Below, piece by piece: positions 26,828 to 34,176 of a DNA stretch of 64,000 bases; the first letter of the stretch is position 1; every line of letters starts with the position of its first letter. A program made the position numbers and the translations under genes. Origin of the DNA: JBDTNL01 sp039933785. GTDB lineage: Bacteria > Acidobacteriota > Thermoanaerobaculia > Multivoradales > JAGPDF01. Where the stretch lies: positions 7,455 to 71,454 of the forward strand of contig JBDTNL010000011.1 of assembly GCA_039933785.1 (NCBI GenBank), written 5' to 3'. The notes beneath the pieces are model-generated. The model had not been told where the DNA came from and ran no database searches. It was given only the letters and a program-made list of their open reading frames with translations.

Positions 26828-27820
26828 ATGGAATATCGCAATCTCGGCCGCTCCGGCCTCAAAGTCTCGCCGCTCTGCTTGGGCACCATGATGTTCGGCG
26901 CCTGGGGCAATCGCGATCACGACGAGTCGATCCGCATCATCCACGCGGCGCTCGACGCCGGGATCAACTTCGTCGACACCTCGAACAACTATTCGAACGG
27001 CGAGTCGGAGATCATCGTCGGCAAGGCGCTCGCCGGGCGGCGCGAGAACGTCGTCTTGGCAACCAAGGTGTGGTCGCCCATGGGCGAGGGTCAGCATCAA
27101 CGCGGCCTGTCGCGCAAGGCGATCCACGAGCAGGTGGAACACAGCCTGCGGCGCCTGCAGACCGATTGCATCGACCTTTACCAGATCCATCGCCCCGATG
27201 TGGACACTCCTTGGGACGAGACCCTGTCGGCGTTGAACGACCTCGTGCGCCAGGGCAAGGTGCGCTATATCGGATGCTCGACGAATCACTACAGCGGCAC
27301 GGCGCTTTGGGAAAAGCACATCCCGGCCTGGGAGATCGTCGAGACACTCGGCATCAGCGAGCGCCGAGGCTTCGAACGCTTCATCTCGCTCCAGCCGCCC
27401 TATTCGATCCTGCGCCGCGTCATGGAATCCGAGCACTTCCCGATGTGCCAGCGTTTTGGGATCGGCAACATCGTGTGGAGCCCGCTCGAGGGCGGCTGGC
27501 TGTCGGGCAAGTACCGTCCGGGAACCAAGCCTGGCGACACCCCGCGTCTCAACTGGATCGGCGATCCCGACAATCCCAAGTTCGACCGCCGCAAAGCCGT
27601 CGTCGAGGCCGTGCGACCGCTCGCCGAAGCCCACGGCGTTTCGCTGGCGCGTTTCGCCAACGCTTGGACGCTGCGGCATCCGGCCGTGACCTCGGTGATC
27701 CTCGGGCCTCGCACCATGGAGCAGCTGGTCGATAGCCTCGCCAGCCTCGAGGTGAAGATCACCGCCGAGGCGGCAGCCGAGATCGATCGCCTGGTGCCGC
27801 CGGGCACTTCGGCACTTTGA
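26828..27820 (+). CDS. Aldo/keto reductase
   Basis: 330 residues from ATG 26828; a TTG at 26813 would add five residues but is less likely. The catalytic tetrad is complete: Asp50 and Tyr55 (FVDTSNNYSNGES), Lys80 (LATKVW) and His121 (DLYQIHRPD). The coenzyme end VTSVILGPRTMEQL is typical of the AKR subgroup related to YajO/Kv-beta/Tas. It reduces carbonyl groups with NADPH; the substrate is not predictable. A 22-nt gap follows the CBS-type gene and a 10-nt gap precedes the sulfite oxidase gene, so it is in the operon. Why an AKR sits in a sulfur operon is unclear. Confidence 0.93.
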   Translation: MEYRNLGRSGLKVSPLCLGTMMFGAWGNRDHDESIRIIHAALDAGINFVDTSNNYSNGESEIIVGKALAGRRENVVLATKVWSPMGEGQHQRGLSRKAIHEQVEHSLRRLQTDCIDLYQIHRPDVDTPWDETLSALNDLVRQGKVRYIGCSTNHYSGTALWEKHIPAWEIVETLGISERRGFERFISLQPPYSILRRVMESEHFPMCQRFGIGNIVWSPLEGGWLSGKYRPGTKPGDTPRLNWIGDPDNPKFDRRKAVVEAVRPLAEAHGVSLARFANAWTLRHPAVTSVILGPRTMEQLVDSLASLEVKITAEAAAEIDRLVPPGTSAL

Positions 27821-27830
27821 GCGCGCGATC

Positions 27831-28916
27831 ATGAGCGTCGAGGGGAAGCATCGCGATTTCATCGTCCGCTCGCGGGCGCCCTTGAACGGCGGCCCGAACG
27901 CCGACGCGATGCAGCGCGACTTCCTGACTCCCAACGATCAATTCTTCGTGCGCAATCATGGCGACGTCCCGGCCGTCGATCCGGCCTCGTACCGCTTGCA
28001 TGTCGACGGGCTCTGCCGCCATCCGCGCGAGTTCACGCTCGCGGAGATTGCGGATTTGCCGCGTCGGAAGGTGGTTTCGACGTTGCAATGCGCCGGCGCG
28101 CGCCGCACCGAGCTGATGGCCGTCGAGGCGATCCCAAACGAGCTGGCCTGGGGCCCCGAGGCGATGAGCAACGCCGCCTGGGAAGGCGTGCCGCTCGCCG
28201 AAGTCTTACGCCTGGTCGAGCCCGAGGAGTCCGCGCGGCACGTCGCCTTCCAGGGCCTCGACGAGGTCACGCGGGACAACAGGACGTTCGGGTTCGGCGG
28301 TTCGATTCCGCTCGACAAGGCAACCGCTAACGAGGTCTTGCTCGCCGATCGCATGAACGGAGAGCCGCTGCCTCCGTTGCACGGCTTCCCCCTGCGTATG
28401 CTCGTGCCCGGCTACATCTCGGCTCGCAGCGTGAAGTGGCTGCGTCGGATCACGCTCCAGGCGGAGCCCTCCGACAACTACTTCCAGGCCAAGGCGTATC
28501 GACTCTTCCCGCCACACGTGCGGCGCGAAACGGTGCGCTGGGAAGAAGGCTTGATGCTCGGCGAGCTGCCGGTCAATTGCGTCATCACCCATCCGGGCCC
28601 CGAGGACACCGTGGGCGCCGGCACGGTCGAAGTGCGCGGCGTCGCGCTGGTCGGTGGCGGCCGAACGATCGCCCGGGTCGACCTCTCGAGCGATGGCGGC
28701 CGCAACTGGATCTCGGCCGACCTCGGCGAGGATCGCGGGCCCTGGGCCTGGCGCTTCTGGGAGGGTCGCGTCGCGGTGAGTCGCGGCCGGCGCGAGATCG
28801 TGGCGCGAGCCTTCGACTCCTCGGCCAACACCCAGCCCGAGGAAGCCGCCAAGCTGTGGAATTTCAAGGGCTATATGAACAACTCCTGGGCTCGCGTGCG
28901 GGTTCTCGGGCAATAG
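27831..28916 (+). CDS. Sulfite oxidase-family molybdenum cofactor enzyme
   Basis: 361 residues from ATG 27831. Molybdopterin domain (about 20-225): FFVRNHGDVP near the start, the Mo-ligand Cys87 in STLQCAGARR, then WEGVPLAEVL and HGFPLRMLVPGYISARSVKW. The C-terminal Mo-co dimerisation domain (about 240-360) has VGAGTVEVRGVALVGGGRT, DLSSDGGRNW and WNFKGYMNNSW. This matches sulfite oxidase/SorA rather than MsrP. There is no signal peptide or heme domain, so it is cytoplasmic and must pass electrons to an unknown acceptor. It precedes the rhodanese-persulfide dioxygenase gene by 11 nt; sulfite made by that enzyme is the obvious substrate. Confidence 0.92.
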   Translation: MSVEGKHRDFIVRSRAPLNGGPNADAMQRDFLTPNDQFFVRNHGDVPAVDPASYRLHVDGLCRHPREFTLAEIADLPRRKVVSTLQCAGARRTELMAVEAIPNELAWGPEAMSNAAWEGVPLAEVLRLVEPEESARHVAFQGLDEVTRDNRTFGFGGSIPLDKATANEVLLADRMNGEPLPPLHGFPLRMLVPGYISARSVKWLRRITLQAEPSDNYFQAKAYRLFPPHVRRETVRWEEGLMLGELPVNCVITHPGPEDTVGAGTVEVRGVALVGGGRTIARVDLSSDGGRNWISADLGEDRGPWAWRFWEGRVAVSRGRREIVARAFDSSANTQPEEAAKLWNFKGYMNNSWARVRVLGQ

Positions 28917-28927
28917 GGAATCGAGCG

Positions 28928-30076
28928 ATGACGCAGACCCCGACGGATATGACCCCCCAGGAGCTCGTTCAGGCAACCGAGGCAGGCGAGCCTTTCCAGA
29001 TCCTGGACATACGGGCTCCGGAACACCTCGCGAGCGGCCGCGTCGATGTGGTTCCCGCCGATCGGTTCTTCAACATGGCGGGGTCCCGACTGACCGCGAT
29101 CGATGACCCCGCGGCGCTCGGGCTCGATCCGCAGCGGCCGCTCGCCGTGGTCTGCGCCCGCGGCGTCAGCAGCCGCCAACTGCTGGGCTGGCTCGCCGCG
29201 CGTGGTTTTCCAGCGCGCTCGCTGCTCGGCGGCATGGCGGGATGGATGCTGGCGTTGATCGAACGACCGCTCGCGCCACCGGCGGGCTTCGACGTTCTGC
29301 TGCAGTTCGATCGCATCGGCAAGGGCTCGCTCGGCTACCTGCTGGGGAGCGGCGGCGAGGCCCTCCTCATCGACCCCTCGCGCAACGCCCGCCCGCTGCT
29401 CGACGCGGCGGCGGCGCGCAGTCTCCGTATCGTCGGCGTCGCCGACACCCACGTGCACGCCGACTACATCAGCGGCGGTCCCGGGCTGGCACGCCATCTA
29501 GGAGTGCCGTACTACCTACACCCGGCCGACAATGTGTATCCGTACGACGACACTCCCGGCAGGCTGGCGATCGCTCCGTTGCAGGAGGGCATGGAGATTC
29601 CGGTCGGCAGGGCCACCCTCGGAGTCCGGCATACGCCGGGACACACGGAAGGCAGCGTTTCGTTCCTCGCGGGCGCGGACGCCGCGTTCGACGGCGATTT
29701 CATCTTCATTCGCTCGGTGGGGCGCCCGGATCTCGCCGGCAAGGCCGAAGCCTGGACGGCATCGCTTTGGGCAAGCCTCGAACGTGCCAAGGGGGAATGG
29801 GGCAGCGCACGGATGGTCTACCCGGCGCACTATGCCAATGCCGGGGAGCGGCGAGCGGACCACGCGATCGGTGGCGCGCTCGGAACCTTGGCGGTGGACA
29901 ACGAGCCGTTTGCTATCGACGACCGCGAGGCTTTCACGCGCTGGATCCTGTCGCGCGCTGGCAATTTCCCTGAGGCCTACCGCACGATCAAGGCGGTGAA
30001 CGTCGGCCTGATGCAGGCCGACGCTGACACTGCCGAGGAGCTCGAAGGTGGCAAGAACCAGTGCGCCGCCGGCTGA
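28928..30076 (+). CDS. Rhodanese - persulfide dioxygenase (ETHE1-like) fusion
   Basis: 382 residues from ATG 28928. An N-terminal rhodanese domain (about 5-112) has the active-site loop VVCARGVSSRQ with Cys76. A metallo-beta-lactamase-fold dioxygenase domain (about 120-375) has DTHVHADY (His175, His177, Asp179), HTPGHTEGS (His239) and DGDFIFIRSVGRPDL with Asp257. The His-x-His-x-Asp-His motif ends in Tyr180 instead of His, which fits ETHE1-type enzymes that use one iron. Such enzymes oxidise glutathione persulfide to sulfite, and the rhodanese moves sulfane sulfur. Known fusions of the PRF/CstB type usually place rhodanese at the C-terminus; here it is first. It lies directly after the sulfite oxidase gene. 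Confidence 0.9.
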   Translation: MTQTPTDMTPQELVQATEAGEPFQILDIRAPEHLASGRVDVVPADRFFNMAGSRLTAIDDPAALGLDPQRPLAVVCARGVSSRQLLGWLAARGFPARSLLGGMAGWMLALIERPLAPPAGFDVLLQFDRIGKGSLGYLLGSGGEALLIDPSRNARPLLDAAAARSLRIVGVADTHVHADYISGGPGLARHLGVPYYLHPADNVYPYDDTPGRLAIAPLQEGMEIPVGRATLGVRHTPGHTEGSVSFLAGADAAFDGDFIFIRSVGRPDLAGKAEAWTASLWASLERAKGEWGSARMVYPAHYANAGERRADHAIGGALGTLAVDNEPFAIDDREAFTRWILSRAGNFPEAYRTIKAVNVGLMQADADTAEELEGGKNQCAAG

Positions 30077-30091
30077 GCCCGCCTGACGGCC

Positions 30092-30120
30092 TGTCGAAGA
30101 AATAGCTAAAGGTCTATACT
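30092..30120 (+). promoter_or_regulatory. Possible sigma-70 promoter for the sugar dehydrogenase-like gene
   Basis: A good -10 hexamer TATACT (30115-30120) lies 25 nt before the ATG. The -35 region 17 nt upstream (TGTCGA) is weak. The start of transcription would be near 30127. Confidence 0.4.
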
Positions 30121-30145
30121 TGGGCGTCCTTTCCGGAGCCCACCC

Positions 30146-31651
30146 ATGGCCAAATCTGCTATCGATCCCCGTGTACTCCTGGTCCCCGCTCTTGTGCTGC
30201 TAGCGACCGCCACGCTGGGTGGCGGCGCGACGGCTGCGACCGTTCCGGTTGGCTTCTCGGAGCAGATCCTGACCAGTGCTCTGAGCGCTCCCACCGCGAT
30301 GGCGATCGCTCCCGATCCTGACAATCGCGTCTTCGTCACCCAGCAAGGCGGTGCACTGCGGGTGATCAAGAACGACGTGCTTCTCGCCACGGCCTTCACC
30401 ACCCTCACCGTCGATTCAAACGGCGAGCGCGGCTTGCTCGGCGTGGCGCTCGATCCGAATTTCGCGACCAACCACTTCCTCTACCTCTACTACACCGTGC
30501 CGGCGACGAGCATGCCGACGGTCGCGGCACACAACCGTGTGAGCCGTTTCACCGCCAACGGAGACGTCGTTCTGGCCGCCAGCGAGGTGGTGTTGCTCAA
30601 TCTCAACGATCTTTCGGGGGCGACGAACCACAATGGCGGCGCCTTGCACTTCGGCAACGACGGCAAGCTCTACATCGCGGTCGGCGAGAACGCCAACGGC
30701 AACAACGCGCAGGACCAGAGGAATCTCCTGGGGAAGATTCTCCGGATCAATTCGGATGGCACCATTCCGGCCAACCCGGCGACCGCGTCTCTTCCAGGCT
30801 TCACCACGGGCACGGTCCGCCCGGAAATCTGGGCCATGGGTCTGCGCAATCCCTATACATTCTCCTTTCGCCGTACCGGCACTCGGATGTTCATCAACGA
30901 CGTCGGACAGAGTGCTTGGGAGGAGATCAACGACGGCCTTGGCGGCTCGAACTACGGTTGGAACGCCACCGAGGGAGCGACAACCATGGCCGGTGTCGTG
31001 GCGCCGCTCTTTTCCTATTTCCACGACGGCAGCATCTGTGCGATTACCGGCGGAGCCTTCTATGACCCGCCCACCGTGCAGTTTTCATCGACCTACGTCG
31101 GCAAGTACTTCTTCTCGGACTTCTGCGGCGGCTGGATCCACATCTTCGATCCGGCCGCGCCCGCGACCGTCCAGAGCTTCGTTACCGGAATCAGCGGTCC
31201 GGTCGATCTCCAGGTTGATTCGGCCGGACTCCTTTACTACCTGGGGCATAACAACGGAACGCTAGGCCGCATCGCCGCCCGACCCGCGGCAAGCTTCAAC
31301 ACGGTAGCCCCCTGCCGGCAGATCGATACCCGCACGACGACGGCCATCGCGGCGAATACCACGAGTACGTTCACGCTCTCCGGTGGCGTTTGTGGGATTC
31401 CGGCCGCGGCGCTGTCGGCGGCGATCAACGTCACCGTCGTCAGCCCCACCCAGACCGGCAATCTCGTCCTCTACGCCGGCAACCAGGCGCAGGCTCCGAC
31501 GAGCACGGTGATCAACTTCTCGGCCGGTAAGACGCGGGCCAACAACGCCACGCTCGCCCTGGCGACCAACGGCGACGGCAGCATCAAAGTGCAGAACAAC
31601 TCCGCGGCTGCGGTTCAGATCGTGATCGATGCTGCGGGCTACTACAACTAG
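30146..31651 (+). CDS. Exported PQQ-type sugar (aldose/sorbosone) dehydrogenase-like protein
   Basis: 501 residues from ATG 30146 with a signal peptide (cleavage near TAATV). Residues about 35-380 are the six-bladed propeller of the glucose/sorbosone dehydrogenase family: ERGLLGVALDPNF, NHNGGALHFGNDGKLYIA (with the base-type His), DQRNLLGKILRI, WAMGLRNPYTFSF and INDVGQSAWEEIN. Residues 384-501 are a separate module, starting APCRQIDTR and ending VQIVIDAAGYYN, which is the same module found near the N-terminus of the giant protein at 15814-22074. It may oxidise sugars in the periplasm with PQQ, but no pqq genes are nearby. Its stop shares the palindrome CTAG with the convergent EamA gene. Confidence 0.85.
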   Translation: MAKSAIDPRVLLVPALVLLATATLGGGATAATVPVGFSEQILTSALSAPTAMAIAPDPDNRVFVTQQGGALRVIKNDVLLATAFTTLTVDSNGERGLLGVALDPNFATNHFLYLYYTVPATSMPTVAAHNRVSRFTANGDVVLAASEVVLLNLNDLSGATNHNGGALHFGNDGKLYIAVGENANGNNAQDQRNLLGKILRINSDGTIPANPATASLPGFTTGTVRPEIWAMGLRNPYTFSFRRTGTRMFINDVGQSAWEEINDGLGGSNYGWNATEGATTMAGVVAPLFSYFHDGSICAITGGAFYDPPTVQFSSTYVGKYFFSDFCGGWIHIFDPAAPATVQSFVTGISGPVDLQVDSAGLLYYLGHNNGTLGRIAARPAASFNTVAPCRQIDTRTTTAIAANTTSTFTLSGGVCGIPAAALSAAINVTVVSPTQTGNLVLYAGNQAQAPTSTVINFSAGKTRANNATLALATNGDGSIKVQNNSAAAVQIVIDAAGYYN

Positions 31652-32514
31652 ATCGCCCGTCGCTTTCCCAAGACGGCGAGCGCCACGCCGCCGAGGATCG
31701 CCGCGCCGGATCCGACGAGGCGAGGGGAGAGCGTCTCGTGCAGCAGGAGCACGGCGCCGATGGCCGCGAGCACCGGGACGCACAGCTGAAGCAACGCCGC
31801 CCGCGTCGCCGCGAGATGCGGCAGCGCCGAGTACCAGAGGCTGTACCCAACGCCGGAAGTGATCGCCCCCGAAATCACCGCCAGCAGAACTCCGGTCAAC
31901 GAGCCGTGCGCCTGCGCCAGCGTGAACGCCGTCACCACCAAGGCCATCGGCGTCGCCCGCACGAAGTTCCCCGCCGTGTCGAAGAGCGCAAAGCGACTGC
32001 CTCGGCCGATCAGCGAGTAGACGCCCCAGGCGATCCCAGCGACGGCCATCAGGCCAGCCCCGAGCGGATCGACGGTGCTACGGCCACCGAGGCCGAGCCC
32101 GAGAAGTCCACCCAACGCGATGGCCAGACCAACCCACTCGGCAATACCGGGACGCTCGCCGCGCGCGATGCCGAAACCGATCATCGTCACCTGCACCGCT
32201 CCGAAGGCGACCAGCGCACCGAGGCCAGCGCCGATGCGGAGATAGGCCAACGAGAACGCGATCGCATAGACAAAGAGGGCCACGGCACCGGTCCAGCTAC
32301 CGCTGCGCTCGGGCCGCGGGCCCCCGCGGCGCGCCGTCAGGTAGGCCAGCACGAACAAGGCCAGCGCGCCGGCGACGATGCGAAGGGTGGTAAACGACAG
32401 CGCGTCGATCGCGTGCCGGCCGAGCGCGAGCCGACAGAGGATCGAGTTCGAGGCGAACGAAATCAACGCGAGGGCAGTGGCGCCGACTGTACGCCGTGTC
32501 ATGGATCGGGTCAT
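31648..32514 (-). CDS. EamA/DMT-family transporter
   Basis: 288 residues from ATG 32514 (another ATG four codons in). Ten hydrophobic segments can be counted in two EamA halves: the first half begins ALALISFASNSILCRLALG with LSFTTLRIVAGALAL, and the second begins AGLMAVAGIAWGVYSLIGRG. It is a drug/metabolite-type inner-membrane exporter or permease; substrate unknown. The end of the gene overlaps the convergent sugar-dehydrogenase gene by 4 nt. Small lengths between segments and a basic C-terminus (GKRRAI) agree with the family. Confidence 0.9.
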   Translation of the reverse strand: MTRSMTRRTVGATALALISFASNSILCRLALGRHAIDALSFTTLRIVAGALALFVLAYLTARRGGPRPERSGSWTGAVALFVYAIAFSLAYLRIGAGLGALVAFGAVQVTMIGFGIARGERPGIAEWVGLAIALGGLLGLGLGGRSTVDPLGAGLMAVAGIAWGVYSLIGRGSRFALFDTAGNFVRATPMALVVTAFTLAQAHGSLTGVLLAVISGAITSGVGYSLWYSALPHLAATRAALLQLCVPVLAAIGAVLLLHETLSPRLVGSGAAILGGVALAVLGKRRAI

Positions 32515-32546
32515 GGTCGCGGGAGACTACCGTGCACTGAGGGTGC

Positions 32547-32824
32547 TCAGACAACCGCCTGTCCCATGAACTGTTTCGACGCCCCCCGGCGGAGATCGCC
32601 ATCCATCTCGCAGAGACCGAGCTGGTGCACTACCTCCGCCTGAGGCAGGCGCTATCAGAAGCACATCACGTGATCCAACCTTTGACCAGAACGAGCGCGA
32701 GGTGACTCACCCCGAGCGCGGAGCGATGCCGATTCGAATACTGGTCGAGACCTTCGCCGGACACGACCTGTCGCACTTGGCCCAGCTCGAGCGCACCTGG
32801 CCTAGCGGCGAAAGCGGTCGATAG
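32547..32824 (+). pseudogene. Remnant of a DinB-superfamily gene with a frameshift
   Basis: Between two minus-strand genes the plus strand codes a recognisable C-terminal part of a DinB-type protein in two frames. The first frame reads from about 32547: LSHELFRRPPAEIAIHLAET, then ELVHYLRLRQALSEAHHVIQP. After a one-base loss near 32679-32683 it continues as FDQNEREVTH and ends LVETFAGHDLSHLAQLERTW with stop TAG 32822-32824. The block HLAETELVHYLRLRQAL, VIQPFDQNE and the final HDLSHLAQLER are typical of DinB_2 proteins. The N-terminal third is gone, an in-frame TGA lies just upstream, and the end runs 23 nt into the convergent NrsF-like gene. Confidence 0.65.
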
Positions 32825-33461
32825 CCACCGACACTGCGGCGCCCAGGACTACCAGCGCCACGATCTCGCCACCGTGAGCAAGCAGGATGTGCTCCGACTG
32901 ATCGACCCGACAGAACAAGCGCACGCCGGCGTCGGTGAGAACCCCCGCACCAAGACCACAGAGCGCACCAGCCACCGCCGGGCGGCTAGGGCACATCCGC
33001 CAGACGAGCCAGCCAACGATCGCGAGCGCCGGCACGCCGATCGCCGCCGCCATGTCGAAACATTCCCAGATCCAACGCAACCGGTCGCCAGGTGGCACCT
33101 CCACGGGCAAGGCGATCGCGGTCGCCAGAGTCGTGCCCACGACGATAGACAAGCCGCCTGCGAACACGGCGACCAGCGCCCGTGACGACAATGTTCGTCC
33201 GGGGACGGCCTCTCGCAGCGCCGCGCCGACGATCATCAGGCCGACGAGCGCCTGGAGTCCCGACAATCCCCAGGAGATCCAGCCCGGGAGAGCCTGCAGG
33301 TTTTCACGCCATCCCCAATAGAGCGGCGAGGCCGCAACCAGGAACAAGCCGATCGGCGCGAAGCGCAAGACGCGCCGCCAGGGCGCGGGAAAGGGCTGCA
33401 CCGGCTCGAGATCTCGCGCGATCGCATCGCGCAGGGCGGGCGATACCCGGGGCTCAGTCAT
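32802..33461 (-). CDS. NrsF/DUF1109-type membrane anti-sigma factor
   Basis: 219 residues from ATG 33461. The upstream part of the longer open frame is inside the sigma gene, so it was rejected. After a cytoplasmic N-terminus (about 1-35, VSPALRDAIARDLEPVQPFP) there are six membrane segments, for example FAPIGLFLVAASPLYWGW, LSGLQALVGLMIVGAAL, LVAVFAGGLSIVVG and VPALAIVGWLVW. A cysteine-containing loop (WRMCPSRP, LFCRVDQSEH) and the conserved HxxLLAHGGEI close it. This is the NrsF (DUF1109) pattern, whose members bind and inhibit a cognate ECF sigma factor. Its ATG overlaps the end of the sigma gene by 8 nt, so the pair is translationally coupled. Confidence 0.82.
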   Translation of the reverse strand: MTEPRVSPALRDAIARDLEPVQPFPAPWRRVLRFAPIGLFLVAASPLYWGWRENLQALPGWISWGLSGLQALVGLMIVGAALREAVPGRTLSSRALVAVFAGGLSIVVGTTLATAIALPVEVPPGDRLRWIWECFDMAAAIGVPALAIVGWLVWRMCPSRPAVAGALCGLGAGVLTDAGVRLFCRVDQSEHILLAHGGEIVALVVLGAAVSVAIDRFRR

Positions 33462-34014
33462 CCCGCGATTTCCTTTCTCCCTCGAGAAACGCGCGCAGCG
33501 CTGTCGTCGTACGGCTGGAACGCAGTCTTGCCGCGCCCACACCGATGCCCATTCGGGCAGCGATTTCACTGAAGCTCCAACCGTGCACGTGGTGCAACAA
33601 CCACGCCGTACGTCGCGCGGGCGGGACGGCCCGCAACGCCTCGGCCAGATCCTGGCGATCGATTGGCGAGGCGCTCGACACCGGCTCCATCGCCGGCAAG
33701 TCTTCCTCGAAGGCCACCGTAGGGCGCCGGGCAGCGTGCCGGCGATATCGACGCTCGACGTTGCGGGCAATCCCGAAGACCCAGGGACGGACTGGCAAGG
33801 GCGGCAGATAGGAACGACGGGCGCGATGCAATTCGAGGAACGTTTCCTGGGCGAGATCCTTCGCCGCGGTCGCATCGCGCAGCGCGACGGTGAAGAATCG
33901 TTCGATGTCGCCGGCGACCAGGGCGTGCAAGCGCTCGAAGGCCGCGAGCTCTCCGCCCTGGTACGCGATCATGCAAGCGATCAGCTCGGAGTCGCCAGGA
34001 GTCGCATCCGCCAC
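33454..34014 (-). CDS. ECF-type RNA polymerase sigma factor
   Basis: 186 residues from GTG 34014. Region 2 (about 20-85): AFERLHALVAGDIERFFTVAL, DLAQETFLELHRAR and PVRPWVFGIARNV. Region 4 (about 125-178): RTAWLLHHVHGWSFSEIAARM and GIGVGAARLRSSRTTTALRA. Region 1.1 and 3 are absent, as expected for ECF factors. It directs RNA polymerase to a small regulon under control of the NrsF-like anti-sigma encoded just downstream (8-nt overlap). The divergent gene starting at 34177 could be a target, but I do not see a clearly assignable ECF promoter. Confidence 0.9.
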   Translation of the reverse strand: MADATPGDSELIACMIAYQGGELAAFERLHALVAGDIERFFTVALRDATAAKDLAQETFLELHRARRSYLPPLPVRPWVFGIARNVERRYRRHAARRPTVAFEEDLPAMEPVSSASPIDRQDLAEALRAVPPARRTAWLLHHVHGWSFSEIAARMGIGVGAARLRSSRTTTALRAFLEGERKSRDD

Positions 34015-34176
34015 GCCGGCACGTTACCGCCCTTTCATCATCTTTCTTTGCCCGCTGTGTGACCTTTCGTCCCCGCCGGCGAAGAGTAGAACAGGGGCAG
34101 TGTCGTTTCCGCCTGCGGTACTGGTCACTGAGCACACGAGGCGCCAGAGGTAGACACCTTTGGGCCGCGCGAGCGA

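Noticed and set aside
33462..33875. Longer N-terminal form of the NrsF-like protein
   Set aside because: That stretch is a shadow frame within the ECF sigma gene; the membrane protein begins with MTEPRVSP at 33461.
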